NCBI RefSeq assembly: GCF_010681825.2
Contig: NZ_CP066776.1
Coordinates: 2,294,001 to 2,358,000 of the forward strand
Length of the DNA: 64,000 nt
DNA from: Sulfuriroseicoccus oceanibius
GTDB lineage: Bacteria > Verrucomicrobiota > Verrucomicrobiia > Verrucomicrobiales > SLCJ01
Reading direction: 5' to 3'
The notes beneath the pieces are model-generated. The model saw only the letters and a list, made by a program, of their open reading frames with translations. It did not search any database and was not told where the DNA came from. This document shows positions 33,940-43,485 of this stretch, in pieces. A program made the translations under genes and the position numbers. How positions within the stretch are numbered: position 1 is the stretch's first letter; each line of letters opens with the position of its first letter.

Positions 33940-33983
33940 CTCCCCGCACCGGCAATGCGCCCGGTGCGGGGAGTTTTTGTTTT
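33940..33983 (+). terminator. Rho-independent terminator of the ABC-F gene
   Basis: Perfect 13-bp stem CTCCCCGCACCGG / CCGGTGCGGGGAG (33940-33952, 33961-33973) followed by TTTTTGTTTT. Confidence 0.93.
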
Positions 33984-34091
33984 CCACCAACACGTGAACT
34001 GCTAGGCTCCCACGCAAATCGCGACGCCGCATGATTTTGTACCAAGGTTTGGTCGATCCCCGGCGTAGAAACGCGCCGCTACTCCCAGATT

Positions 34092-35414
34092 ATGAAGATC
34101 ACGACTACGCTTGTTACATCAACTGTTTGCTGTGCCACGGCAATGGCCTCTCCACTCTCCGATTGGTTTGCCAGCCCTGCCGCAGAGCGCGGCCAACTGC
34201 CGGAATCCTTCGCCAGCCAGGAGCTCAACTCCCGTGACAAGGTCGAGCTAGCCAAACAACAAGTGTGGCAAGAGTACAAAGCGGCGGCTACAAAGCTCGG
34301 GTGGGATAAAAACATCCCCACGGACGCCCGCAAAATGGACGACTGGATCAACGGCAACCAAATCAAACCACTGGTCGCCAAGCTCGGTGAGAAGACCATG
34401 CCATATGTCGTCATTACCAATGGCGAAAAACCTGCAGACGGCTGGCCGGTCTATTTCTGCTTCCACGGAGGCGGACGCAACCCACACGCAACCGAAGCCC
34501 AAACGTGGCCGGTGAACACAAAGGAATGGTTGGCGCAAATGCACCTCGCTACCACCAAGTGGGATGCGCCGGGGCTCTATATCATCCCGCGCATGGCGGA
34601 CGACCGCGATGGCCGCTGGTACTACGGGTACAATCAGGAGTTTATCGACCGCATGATCCACTCCGCGATCCTTTTCAACGATGCGGATCCGAACAAATTC
34701 TTCATCATGGGGATTTCGGAGGGGGGCTACGCCGCCTTCCGCCTCGGCTCGATGATGGCAGACCGCTGGGCCGGCGCCTGCGGTATGGCCGCCTCCGAAC
34801 CTCTCAACACATCGCCTCCGGAAAACCTGCGCCATGTCGCCTTCCGCTGCGGCATTGGCGAGAACGACACCATGTTCAACCGCCACATTCTGGCGCGCGA
34901 TTACTTCAAAGAGTTGGCAAAAATGGCGGAGGCAAACCCTGGGCAGTACATCAATTTCCACGACGAACAAAAAGGCATGGGCCACGGCATCGACTACGAA
35001 CACGGCCCGCGCTGGATCTCAAAATACGAGCGCACCCCAACCCCGAAGACCATCACGTGGACGGTGATCAAACAGCACGACCGTCACCGCAACCGCCTTT
35101 ACTGGCTCGTACTCGATGACTACCAGGGCGACCTCCCGCTGAAACTCACTGCCGAAGCCACGAAGGGCAACGTGATCAACCTCACCGCCCACACAGAGAA
35201 GGACGGAAAGCTAAGCGAGCCACAAAACCTCAAGCTGCGCGTCTATCTCGACGAGTCACTCGCAGATCTCGCCAAGCCAGTGACCATCCGCATCAACGGC
35301 GACGAGGTATTCAAGGGACAGGTTGAGGCCAGCATGGAGGCCATCGTACGCAGCACGGCCGAGCGCGGCGACCCTGAGCAGGTCTATCCAGTACAGGTTC
35401 CGGTTGCGCTGTAG
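34092..35414 (+). CDS. Secreted alpha/beta hydrolase (esterase-like)
   Basis: 440 residues. Signal peptide MKITTTLVTSTVCCATAMA. Central hydrolase part: YFCFHGGGRNPH (oxyanion-type HGGG, about residue 118), FIMGISEGGYAAF with nucleophile Ser in G-x-S-x-G, and later HGIDYEH as the likely catalytic His. A C-terminal beta domain of about 120 residues (TPKTITWTVIKQHDRHRNRLYWLVLDDYQG...) follows. Similar to secreted carbohydrate-active esterases or peptidases; substrate unknown. Confidence 0.82.
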   Translation: MKITTTLVTSTVCCATAMASPLSDWFASPAAERGQLPESFASQELNSRDKVELAKQQVWQEYKAAATKLGWDKNIPTDARKMDDWINGNQIKPLVAKLGEKTMPYVVITNGEKPADGWPVYFCFHGGGRNPHATEAQTWPVNTKEWLAQMHLATTKWDAPGLYIIPRMADDRDGRWYYGYNQEFIDRMIHSAILFNDADPNKFFIMGISEGGYAAFRLGSMMADRWAGACGMAASEPLNTSPPENLRHVAFRCGIGENDTMFNRHILARDYFKELAKMAEANPGQYINFHDEQKGMGHGIDYEHGPRWISKYERTPTPKTITWTVIKQHDRHRNRLYWLVLDDYQGDLPLKLTAEATKGNVINLTAHTEKDGKLSEPQNLKLRVYLDESLADLAKPVTIRINGDEVFKGQVEASMEAIVRSTAERGDPEQVYPVQVPVAL

Positions 35415-35426
35415 TCCGGCGGGCGC

Positions 35427-36275
35427 CTAGTGCGCCACCCGCACCCTCAAAAAGCGGGCGAATCGGGGAATGCCGTTCGCGGTGCGCCCCGAATATTGGA
35501 ATGTTACTATCTCCCCGATGGCGGGCGGATTACGCCGCTCGTCATCGGAGAAGCCGGTACCGATCTTGAAGCGCTCTCCATTGGGCAACTGGACCTCGAG
35601 CGCACCCAGCATTCCCTCGAACTTCCCCTTCCCCGGGACGTACCCGACGACCACCGCTTCGGCATCTTCAAGCGGCTTCAGCTTGATCAAATCATCAGTG
35701 CGCTTGTGTTGATAGCGCGCACCACCCCGGTGAAGCATCAGCCCTTCGCCTCCCGCTTGCACCACCGCATCCATCTTGGCGTGCAGCATATCCACGCTCT
35801 GCACCCGAAATTGCTCGACCGCCACCAGCCACGGAGTGCCCTCGTTTTCCACCAGGCGGCGCATGGCGACGACGCGTTCATCAAAGATCCCACCGTGCTC
35901 GGGCAAATCGAAGATGCAGTAACGAACCGCTCGCCACGCCTCATCCTCCGGCACCTCCCGCCGGACCGTCCCGCTCACAAGCTCGAACTTTCCCCGCCCG
36001 GCCCACAATTCACCGTCCATTACAACATTCTCAGGCAAACCTTCGATGAACCACTGCGGCGCATGGATCACATTGCCCTGCCGGCTGCGCAACTTCGTCC
36101 CGTCCCAGAAGGCCCGCACCCCATCGAGCTTCTCACTCACCCAATACTCCGCCAACTCGAGGCGCCCACCTTTCACCACCTCGGCATAGGTTTTGGCATG
36201 CTGTAGCGCCGGAGCCTCTCCAGCCGCGCCCACCATCACTGCTAAAACCGACACCGCAATCACTCTAACAAACAT
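35427..36275 (-). CDS. Periplasmic ATP-dependent DNA ligase, Lig E type
   Basis: 282 residues. A Sec signal (MFVRVIAVSVLAVMVGAAG) precedes a minimal ligase core: adenylation Lys49 in SEKLDGVRAFWDG, SRQGN, VMDGELW (motif III), GGEGLMLHRG (motif IV), DLIKLKP (motif V), and a short C-terminal OB domain (GYVPGKGKFEGMLGALEV, YSGRTANGIPRFARFLRV). Small signal-bearing ligases of this kind, Lig E, are found in Gram-negative bacteria and thought to act on DNA outside the cytosol, often in competent species. Convergent with the esterase gene, divergent from the nuclease pair. Confidence 0.9.
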   Translation of the reverse strand: MFVRVIAVSVLAVMVGAAGEAPALQHAKTYAEVVKGGRLELAEYWVSEKLDGVRAFWDGTKLRSRQGNVIHAPQWFIEGLPENVVMDGELWAGRGKFELVSGTVRREVPEDEAWRAVRYCIFDLPEHGGIFDERVVAMRRLVENEGTPWLVAVEQFRVQSVDMLHAKMDAVVQAGGEGLMLHRGGARYQHKRTDDLIKLKPLEDAEAVVVGYVPGKGKFEGMLGALEVQLPNGERFKIGTGFSDDERRNPPAIGEIVTFQYSGRTANGIPRFARFLRVRVAH

Positions 36276-36443
36276 GTAAACCTTTTACTGATCAGCGCTG
36301 CAATCTGTCAATCCATCCCCCTGAAAATGTCCGCCCCTCTTGGTTAATGTCACTCTGATCTGATAAAAGCCATCATCACCGCTGCATTTGAGTCGCGCAT
36401 CCGGCCATTCTTGCCATCATAGCCAGCCCAAGCCACCGCACCT

Positions 36444-37610
36444 ATGAGTCTCACATTTCTGCACACCGCCGATTGGCAAATCGGCAAACCTTTCCAATCC
36501 ATCGCCAGCACCGAAAAGCGCGAACACCTGCGCCGTCAACGCATTGATACGGTCGCGTCTTTGAAGGATTTGGTGGACCAACACGGAGCAAGCTTTGTCG
36601 TCGTGGCCGGTGATTTGTTTGACTCGTTCACACCGGACAAATCGACGGTCTCCGCGTTCTGCAAAGCGGTGGGCAAACTAGGCGTGCCGGTGATCGCCAT
36701 TCCCGGCAACCACGACCACGGCGGCCCCGGCACGATCTGGACCCAGCCGTTCTTCCTCAAAGAACGAGACGCACTTGCGCCTAACTTCAAGGTTCTCCTC
36801 AAGCCGGAGCCCTACATTCTCGAAGATGCGGTAATCCTTCCCTGCCCGCTGCTTCATCGCCACAACGCGGGCGACTCGACGGCGTGGCTCCACGTGGAGC
36901 AGGACGACCTGCCGTCGGACCGCCCCCGCATTGTGCTCGCGCACGGCAGCACCCAGGGGTTTTCGTCCAACGCGGACGACGACACGACGGATGTGACCAA
37001 TCAGATGGAGCTCAGCCGGATCGCCGGCGCGAACTACGATTACATTGCTCTGGGAGATTGGCACGGAACCAAACAAATCACCCCACAGGCCTGGTATTCC
37101 GGCACTCCCGAACAGGACCGTCACGCAAAAGGAGGAGACAACCAACCGGGCAATGCACTCGTCGTCACACTGGATGAGAGCCCCCCCCCTGCAGTCCAGG
37201 TCGAGTCGACGGGCCGCATGGGATGGCACGAACTTTCGATGGAGCTTCCGAATGATGCCGCATTGGACCATCTAAAGCGGGAGCTCGAAGCCATCTTGGA
37301 GAACGATAGCGCCAACCACCTGCTCAAACTCAACCTCAGCGGCACGCTGTCCCTCACAGGCGCGAACGATCTCGAGGCTCTGGTAGAGTCGTTGGAGTCC
37401 CGCTTGATCGACTTGCGGCTCACCCGTGAGTTCACCGTGGAGCCGTCGGCTGATGAGCTCGCCGCCCTGGTTGAACGCGAAGATCCACTGATTGCCGGCG
37501 TTGCCCAGTCACTCCACGGTCTTGCCAGCAACCCCGACCACCCCGAGCACGAGGTCGCCAAACGCGCGCTGCGTGAACTTCACATCCAACTTCAAGCCGT
37601 TAGCCACTAA
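36444..37610 (+). CDS. SbcD/YhaO-like DNA repair phosphoesterase
   Basis: 388 residues. Calcineurin-like metal motifs in order: FLHTADWQIG (D, H), VVVAGDLFDS (GD), IPGNHDHGG (GNHD), and IVLAHGS and ALGDWHG (H). This is the Mre11/SbcD/YhaO group of nucleases. The C-terminal part (SLESRLIDLRLTREFTVEPSADEL) would contact the partner ATPase, whose gene starts 14 bases downstream. Confidence 0.88.
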   Translation: MSLTFLHTADWQIGKPFQSIASTEKREHLRRQRIDTVASLKDLVDQHGASFVVVAGDLFDSFTPDKSTVSAFCKAVGKLGVPVIAIPGNHDHGGPGTIWTQPFFLKERDALAPNFKVLLKPEPYILEDAVILPCPLLHRHNAGDSTAWLHVEQDDLPSDRPRIVLAHGSTQGFSSNADDDTTDVTNQMELSRIAGANYDYIALGDWHGTKQITPQAWYSGTPEQDRHAKGGDNQPGNALVVTLDESPPPAVQVESTGRMGWHELSMELPNDAALDHLKRELEAILENDSANHLLKLNLSGTLSLTGANDLEALVESLESRLIDLRLTREFTVEPSADELAALVEREDPLIAGVAQSLHGLASNPDHPEHEVAKRALRELHIQLQAVSH

Positions 37611-37624
37611 CCCGCTACCAAGTC

Positions 37625-40333
37625 ATGCGTATCCTCAACGTCCGGTTGGAAAACTACCGCACCCACGAGCAACTCGATGTCTCATTGGATCAAGGGATCT
37701 CGTTGGTCCACGGCCCGAACGAATCGGGTAAGAGTACCGTGGCGGAAGCGGTTCACCATTGCCTCTTCCTCAAGCCCAGGGGCACCAGTGCAGTGCACAC
37801 TTCAATGCAACGCACGGGCAGCAGCGACCTGCCTGTGGTGGAACTACAACTCGAGATCGGCGGCGAACACTACACTCTGACCAAGAAGTTCGGCTCAAGT
37901 GGTGCCACCACCCTGACCAAACAAGGCGAAGCTCCACTCACGAGCGATGCTGCGGACACCACGCTCGCCGAGTTGCTGCACGTCGACGGCGCGCTCGGCG
38001 GAAGAGGCGCTGAGAAGCAACTCCAGAACCGATGGGCCCACTTGTGGGTCTGGCAAGGATCGAGCAATGGATCGCCAGCAGGAGCTGTAAGCGAGCAACA
38101 GAAGACCCTGCAAAAGAAGCTGCGATCCCTCAGCGGTGACGACTTGATGATCAGCGACACCGACAACGCAGTGATCAACAGGCTGCAACAGGTTTACGAT
38201 GAGTCCTACACCCCGACCGGACGACTCAGAACCGGCTCAAAGTTGGACAAACTCCAGCAAAGCGAGCAACAACTGACCGCTCTGGTTGCCGAGCGTCAGG
38301 ACGCATTGGACCAGCTCAGCCGTGCCGCGAACTCACTGACCAACGCGACGCACGATCTCACACGCCACACAGCCAGGGCTGAGGAGGTGCGCAAGGAACT
38401 TGGCCAAATCACCACCAAACTACAGCAAGCCCAGGCAGTGAGCGCTGCGCTGAAGGAAAAGCAGGAGCAGCGCGAGACCATAGAGAGCCAGCTCAAGGAC
38501 TTGCAGAAGAGCGACCAGACAATTCGCGCGTTGGAGAAACAGCAAAGCGCTGCCGACTCACAAGTGGCCCCATTGAAAGAGACGCTGGCCGGGCATCAAT
38601 CAGACCTCGAATCAGCCAGAGCTGCCCTGCAACATGCGGAGGATGCGGTGCGCTCGCGAAGCGCGGCTGGCGAAAATACCAAACTGTTGGCCGAGGCTCT
38701 GGATGCACACGTCAACCTGCTGCGCTGCAGCGCGGAGGTCGCATCACTGGAAAAGAAACAGCAACGCATCCAAGAGCTTGAGAAGGATCGCAAGGCTGCA
38801 TCTGATACCGCAGCGAAGCTCGCCATCTTTAGCGCGACTGCGATCAAGGCACTTCGCGACGCCGAGCGCGAGGCGGACGCTGCCCAATCCCGGCTGGAAG
38901 CAACGTCTCTCAAGATCGATGTACTCACCGCCAGCGACGCGGTGGCAATCGACGGCGACGCGTTGGCTGCAGGTGCAAGCGCGACACTGGACCAACCAGC
39001 GACGCTCACAGTCGGTGACGGCACCAGCATTCGGTTGACTCCAGGCGGCGCGGACGACCTGAATCAGGCCAAAACACATGCCCGCCACACTCAGGAGCAG
39101 TTGGCAACGATGCTCAAGAAGCTGGGCGTGGAATCGGTTGGCGACGCCGAGGAGCAACAGGAGCAGCGCGCACGGGCGGAGAGTTCCCGCAATGCCCTCG
39201 CCGCAGAGCTGCACGCCCTCGACGCCGAGACCGTCGGCAGACGCATGGCCGAACTTGAAGAAGAGATCACCCGCTTGAAATCCATCCGTGACCGTCTCAC
39301 GGAATCCCTCGGCGAAATCAAATTCGAAGACTCTCTCGACGCCGCACGATCCGCCCTGGACACCGCGAAGGACACGCTTCAAAAACAACTCGCCGAGACC
39401 AAAGAAGCCACAATCGCGCGGGAACAACAGCAACAGCAGATCAACCGCTTGAGCGAGAGGATCGACGCGGCGCGCAAGGACTTCCAACAGGCTGAATACG
39501 CCGCGCGCGACCTAAAGACCAAACTCAGTGTGCTGGTCGAGCAATTCGGAGCCGGTGACTCACGAACCCAGCGCATTCTGGAGCTCGAGGGGAAGCTCGA
39601 CATTGCCCGCAAAGCAGAGCGAACCCAGCAAGAAGCTCTCGCCGAGCTCGCTCCCGCTCAGTTGGAAACCGACCATCGTCGCCTCACCCAGGCTCAGGAG
39701 AATACCGGCCATGCCATTGACGACGCCAACCGCCGCGCGATTGAGGCACGCACGCGGTTGGAGACCTCCGGATCGTCAGACCCACAACGCGAACTGGCGG
39801 AAGCCAAAGCCGAACTCGAACGCGTCACCGCACAGGTCGAAGCGGAAACTGAGAACCACGCAGCCAAAAGCTTCCTGCTCGAGCACTTGAAGGAAGCTCA
39901 GCGAAAAACATCCGAGGCGCTCGCCAAGCCGCTTGAAGATGCCACGTCCGAGTTTCTGGAACACCTCTACGGAGTCGGATCAAAAGTCCGTATTCAATGG
40001 AACGATGACGCCACCGCGATCGACTCCATCCGCATCGACCGATCCTCTCAAGGACTCGGCATCTATCCATTCGAAGAGCTGAGCCACGGTACCCGCGAAC
40101 AAGTCGCGCTCGCGCTCCGACTGGCTATGGCGAAAGTGCTGGCGGCAGATCATGACGGCTCATTACCAATCGTGCTCGACGATGCCTTCACTCACGCCGA
40201 CCGCGAGCGGATCAAAAAGCTTCAAGGAGTGCTCTACCGAGGCGCTGAGAGCGGCTTGCAGATCATCCTTCTGAGCTGCCACCCGGAAAACTACACCGGA
40301 CTGGCTCAACGCGAAGTCGGCCTCGGAACATGA
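37625..40333 (+). CDS. YhaN/SbcC-like SMC-type ATPase
   Basis: 902 residues. N-terminal ATPase half with Walker A HGPNESGKST (about residue 33), long coiled coils between about 190 and 800 rich in Ala/Glu/Gln/Lys, and C-terminal signature LSHGTREQVALALRLAMAKVLA with Walker B LPIVLDDAFTHADRER. There is no CxxC zinc hook in the coil apex, which favours YhaN over canonical SbcC/Rad50. It would open or bridge DNA ends while the adjacent phosphoesterase cuts. Confidence 0.87.
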   Translation: MRILNVRLENYRTHEQLDVSLDQGISLVHGPNESGKSTVAEAVHHCLFLKPRGTSAVHTSMQRTGSSDLPVVELQLEIGGEHYTLTKKFGSSGATTLTKQGEAPLTSDAADTTLAELLHVDGALGGRGAEKQLQNRWAHLWVWQGSSNGSPAGAVSEQQKTLQKKLRSLSGDDLMISDTDNAVINRLQQVYDESYTPTGRLRTGSKLDKLQQSEQQLTALVAERQDALDQLSRAANSLTNATHDLTRHTARAEEVRKELGQITTKLQQAQAVSAALKEKQEQRETIESQLKDLQKSDQTIRALEKQQSAADSQVAPLKETLAGHQSDLESARAALQHAEDAVRSRSAAGENTKLLAEALDAHVNLLRCSAEVASLEKKQQRIQELEKDRKAASDTAAKLAIFSATAIKALRDAEREADAAQSRLEATSLKIDVLTASDAVAIDGDALAAGASATLDQPATLTVGDGTSIRLTPGGADDLNQAKTHARHTQEQLATMLKKLGVESVGDAEEQQEQRARAESSRNALAAELHALDAETVGRRMAELEEEITRLKSIRDRLTESLGEIKFEDSLDAARSALDTAKDTLQKQLAETKEATIAREQQQQQINRLSERIDAARKDFQQAEYAARDLKTKLSVLVEQFGAGDSRTQRILELEGKLDIARKAERTQQEALAELAPAQLETDHRRLTQAQENTGHAIDDANRRAIEARTRLETSGSSDPQRELAEAKAELERVTAQVEAETENHAAKSFLLEHLKEAQRKTSEALAKPLEDATSEFLEHLYGVGSKVRIQWNDDATAIDSIRIDRSSQGLGIYPFEELSHGTREQVALALRLAMAKVLAADHDGSLPIVLDDAFTHADRERIKKLQGVLYRGAESGLQIILLSCHPENYTGLAQREVGLGT

Positions 40334-40392
40334 CGAACCCACAAATCCGAAAGACTCCCTAACACAACAAAAACACCACCCGTTCGGACTAT

Positions 40393-41268
40393 ATGAAAAC
40401 AACATACATTGCCCGGACGGGCGCGGTCATGACCGCGCTTATTTTTGGAATCTCCTCCCTCGTCGTGCTACCTCATAACGCCACGGCAGCCAACCCGACG
40501 CCAGAAGGAGTCGCCAAGAGCATCAGCGAATCAAAGAAAGATGGTGAGAAGGCTCTGGAAGAACTCGCCGCCGCATTAGAGGAACAAAACGTTCCAGAAG
40601 ATCAGCGTAAAAACATCCTGCAAGCCACTGAGGCTCTAATGGCAGCCCGCAACGCGGAGGTAAAGGCAACCTGTCGTCTGGTGGCGTTATGGAGAGGCCA
40701 CGAAAATGATCCCACGAAGGTGCCGGAAGACCTGGATTTCTTCGTGCAGTGGCTTACCACCTATGGTGGGAGATACCGGGCGTCCCTTGATCACGCACCA
40801 GCCGCAACGCGCAACCTCGCGCGGTTTGTTGGAGACAGAGAAGAGATCGAGAAAGCTCTGAAAGAACGGAGCGAAGATGAGTTCCGAATGGTGACCAAGG
40901 ATGATTTCGATGCCTATCAGGAGACCACGAAACGCCGCCAACGGGTGCTCGAGGAAATGCCCCAAGCTCTGGCAGACATGGAAAATGAGGAGTTCAAAAA
41001 ACTCCTCGTCGAAGCCACCGTAGACTGGGACATCAAAACCAAGGAGCTCGAGAAAGCGGTGCGGCCACTTTTCAACGCCTGCTTCTCTCACGTCGAGGTC
41101 GCTCCGGATCGACTCAAGCTTGTGTTAGAACGCTGCATAGCGAAAGCGGTGGTCCGTCCGGAGGACCCGGCGGAATCCATCCTTTCCTACTTCGCGACCC
41201 TCCGCCTGCGCGCACTCGATCAGGAAGCCCTGCGCAAGGAACAAGAGGAAGCCACAACGCCTAAATAA
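40393..41268 (+). CDS. Exported helical protein, hypothetical
   Basis: 291 residues. Signal peptide MKTTYIARTGAVMTALIFGISSLVVLPHNATA. The mature protein is charged and almost wholly helical (KKDGEKALEELAAALEEQNVPEDQRKNILQ, EKALKERSEDEFRMVTKDDFDAYQETTKRRQ), suggesting a coiled-coil periplasmic protein. No domain recognised. It starts 60 bases after the YhaN-like gene and may have its own promoter. Confidence 0.7.
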   Translation: MKTTYIARTGAVMTALIFGISSLVVLPHNATAANPTPEGVAKSISESKKDGEKALEELAAALEEQNVPEDQRKNILQATEALMAARNAEVKATCRLVALWRGHENDPTKVPEDLDFFVQWLTTYGGRYRASLDHAPAATRNLARFVGDREEIEKALKERSEDEFRMVTKDDFDAYQETTKRRQRVLEEMPQALADMENEEFKKLLVEATVDWDIKTKELEKAVRPLFNACFSHVEVAPDRLKLVLERCIAKAVVRPEDPAESILSYFATLRLRALDQEALRKEQEEATTPK

Positions 41269-41290
41269 CGGCATCCATCACCGCTGTATG

Positions 41291-42013
41291 TCACCTGCCG
41301 CCGCTCGCAGCATCGGGCGGCGGCACCTCCACCGGCTCTCCGAGAAACCGCGGTTCGGTGCGCAACACGTACAAATCAAGCAGCAGCTTCACCCGCGCCA
41401 GGCGCTCGCGCAGCCACACCTTCACTCCCCCCACTCCGTGAACTGCTGAGGCATTCACGCCAACCGCATCAATTCCATGATGCCGCGCAATTGTGATCGC
41501 GCGCTGGTTGTGAAAACGCTGGCTCACAATGACCAGTTCGCATTGCCCAAAAACCTCGGACGAGCGGACCACTGAGTCCAGTGTCCGGAACCCGGCGAAA
41601 TCACGGACCAGCGATTCTTTCGGCACGCCCCGCTCCAGCAAGGCTGCTCGCATCGCAGCGGGCTCGTTGTAATAACGTTCGCTGTTGTCGCCTGAGAGAA
41701 TCAGCGCCCGCACTTTCCCCGAGTGCCAAAGCTCGGCCGCGCGGTCCATGCGTGTTTCAAAAAACAAATTCGGCCGCCCATCGACGGTGAGAGGAGAACA
41801 CCCTAACACCAGTGCCACCCTGCCCTCATCCGGCAAAGCACTGGCCGAATCGTACAGACGTCCGCGTGCCGCAAGTCGAACCCGGACGTCGGCCACCACG
41901 ATCACCAGCACAAGAGCCAACAACAGACGGAGCCCCCACCGAAACCACCAACGGCGACGCCAGGGAGTGGTCAGTGAGGGCTCCGATTGAAGCTCATTTG
42001 GGTCGGGCTCCAC
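41291..42013 (-). CDS. SanA/DUF218-type inner-membrane protein
   Basis: 240 residues. One N-terminal membrane helix (LRLLLALVLVIVVADVRV) after a basic WRRRWWFRW, then the DUF218 domain: VALVLGCSPLTVDGRPN, FETRMDRAAELWHSGKVRALILSGDN, NEPAAMRAALLERGVP, GFRTLDSVVRSSEVFG, VIVSQRFHNQRA. This is the SanA/YdcF group, linked to envelope integrity in E. coli. It ends with a Pro-rich tail. It sits 9 bases after the outer-membrane protein gene on the same strand. Confidence 0.88.
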   Translation of the reverse strand: MEPDPNELQSEPSLTTPWRRRWWFRWGLRLLLALVLVIVVADVRVRLAARGRLYDSASALPDEGRVALVLGCSPLTVDGRPNLFFETRMDRAAELWHSGKVRALILSGDNSERYYNEPAAMRAALLERGVPKESLVRDFAGFRTLDSVVRSSEVFGQCELVIVSQRFHNQRAITIARHHGIDAVGVNASAVHGVGGVKVWLRERLARVKLLLDLYVLRTEPRFLGEPVEVPPPDAASGGR

Positions 42014-42022
42014 TGTCAGGAA

Positions 42023-42910
42023 TTAGAAGCGCACCTTGATCCCGACATTGGCGTAGGCCGTGGTGTCCAGATCGTGATCAAAGGAAGGCTTTGCCCCCTC
42101 GAGTTCCACATTCTGGGCAAACCGTACACCGCCCTCGACATAACCCCAGAAGCGGCCGCTCAAGCGACGGTCCACCCCGATACCGGCTTTCACCGAGGCG
42201 TAGTTGAAGTCACGGTCCTTGTCACCTGGTGTCGACACGTTCCAACCACCACCGGATGGATAAGCACGCACGGCAATAAGCCAGTCACGTGTTGGAGCGT
42301 AGGCGATCTCCCCACGAGGGACGGTCAACGCCAGCATCCAGTTCTTGTTCGGACGGTAGATTGCACCAATAGCGGGCAACAAACGTGCTTCACCCAGATC
42401 GTGCGAGTAGTAACCACCAAACGCCACCTTCAACGTATCGCTCACTTTGTACGATGCGAGGGCGAGCGCAGTCACTGTCATGTCGTCGAAGTCGATCGAT
42501 TCAAAGTCAGAGGCAAGCCCAGGCTGGACGCTGAACCACCACTTCCAGCGCTCGCTTTGATCGACCCACACATTAAATGGCAGCTCGATGCGGTGCAGAT
42601 CCAAGGTCTCATTTCCAAATGGGACCGGAGCCTGACCAAAGTCCACTTGGTTGTAGCGGTAGCGGACGCCACCGGTGAACTTGACCTGGTCGTTCATCAG
42701 AATCGGGAAGTTTCCGCTCACCGAGGCCTCTTGGTACTTCATCGAGGCGCCTTCCACATCGGAAAAGGAGGCGGTGTCGTTCCAATCGTACCCGATCCGG
42801 CCAACGGCAAAGTTCGGAATGAACGATTCTTCTGTGGCTTGCTCGGATTCCTGCGCTACCGCGGAAGCAGCCAGTCCGACCATCAATGAAATCACGGGAG
42901 TCATTCGCAT
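42023..42910 (-). CDS. Outer-membrane beta-barrel protein (DUF6268-like)
   Basis: 295 residues. Signal peptide ending near AASAVA. The rest alternates aromatic/hydrophobic beta strands (VKFTGGVRYRYNQVDF, WKWWFSVQPGLASDFES, KVAFGGYYSHDLGEARL, NWMLALTVPRGEIAY) and ends in a Phe (ANVGIKVRF), as outer-membrane barrels do. It resembles the DUF6268 group; function unknown. Confidence 0.75.
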   Translation of the reverse strand: MRMTPVISLMVGLAASAVAQESEQATEESFIPNFAVGRIGYDWNDTASFSDVEGASMKYQEASVSGNFPILMNDQVKFTGGVRYRYNQVDFGQAPVPFGNETLDLHRIELPFNVWVDQSERWKWWFSVQPGLASDFESIDFDDMTVTALALASYKVSDTLKVAFGGYYSHDLGEARLLPAIGAIYRPNKNWMLALTVPRGEIAYAPTRDWLIAVRAYPSGGGWNVSTPGDKDRDFNYASVKAGIGVDRRLSGRFWGYVEGGVRFAQNVELEGAKPSFDHDLDTTAYANVGIKVRF

Positions 42911-43020
42911 GCGCCCACGTTAGACATCTCTTAGACAGTTGGTCAAATAACGACTTCAAGAATCGACACAAGTCTTACGGGACCGTTGACAAGGCGCGCA
43001 ACAACCGTCCACCGCCCCGT

Positions 43021-43050
43021 TTATTCTTTATTCGAAAAATAAAATAAACC
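43021..43050. promoter_or_regulatory. Candidate ArsR-type operator before the regulator gene
   Basis: A/T-rich inverted repeat TTTATT-CGAAA-AATAAA at 43027-43043, 35 bases upstream of the regulator ATG. A related A/T-rich dyad precedes the next gene. Confidence 0.5.
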
Positions 43051-43077
43051 ACTTGCACACGCCGCGATCTATTCTAC

Positions 43078-43407
43078 ATGTCGAATATGGCATTCGCTAA
43101 GATTGATGACTTTGACCGCGAGACGATCGAGATGGCCGAGTTCGCTGGTGCGCTCTCGCATCCCGCCCGCATCGCGCTACTGACCTACTTGATCGACCAC
43201 CCCGGTGCGCCATGCCGTGACTTGGTCGACCACCTGCCTCTCTCGCAGCCGTCCTGTTCACGCCACCTGTCGGAACTACGCAAGGCCGATCTGGTCAGCG
43301 CAACACCTCACGGCAACGAAGTGCGCTACGAACTCAACATCGAACGCATCAAATTGTTCTGCGACGCGTTCCGCAACTCACTCAACCGCCCAAGCTGCGG
43401 TAACTAA
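43078..43407 (+). CDS. ArsR-family transcriptional repressor
   Basis: 109 residues. Winged helix with LSHPARIALLTYLIDHPGAPCRDLVDHLPLSQPSCSRHLSELRKADLVSATPHGNEVRYEL cut here by domain: recognition helix SQPSCSRHLSELRKADLV about residues 57-73, wing about 76-86. Four Cys (46, 60, 95, 107) could sense thiols or sulfane sulfur; the BigR/SqrR group uses a Cys pair for that. It sits just upstream of a sulfane-sulfur enzyme gene, between two A/T-rich dyads, so it likely represses both genes. Confidence 0.87.
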   Translation: MSNMAFAKIDDFDRETIEMAEFAGALSHPARIALLTYLIDHPGAPCRDLVDHLPLSQPSCSRHLSELRKADLVSATPHGNEVRYELNIERIKLFCDAFRNSLNRPSCGN

Positions 43408-43443
43408 GCACACTCCCCCCACCGAAAGCACAGGATCACTGTG

Positions 43444-43468
43444 CCCATTTATTCTAAATTTCAAATAT
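43444..43468. promoter_or_regulatory. Candidate operator before the CoA-disulfide reductase gene
   Basis: TATTCTAAATTTCAAATA is an imperfect dyad around AAATTT and shares the TTTATTC half with the site upstream of the regulator. It overlaps the GTG 43441 frame, which supports the ATG 43486 start. Confidence 0.45.
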
Positions 43469-43485
43469 CGACTGACACGATCCCT

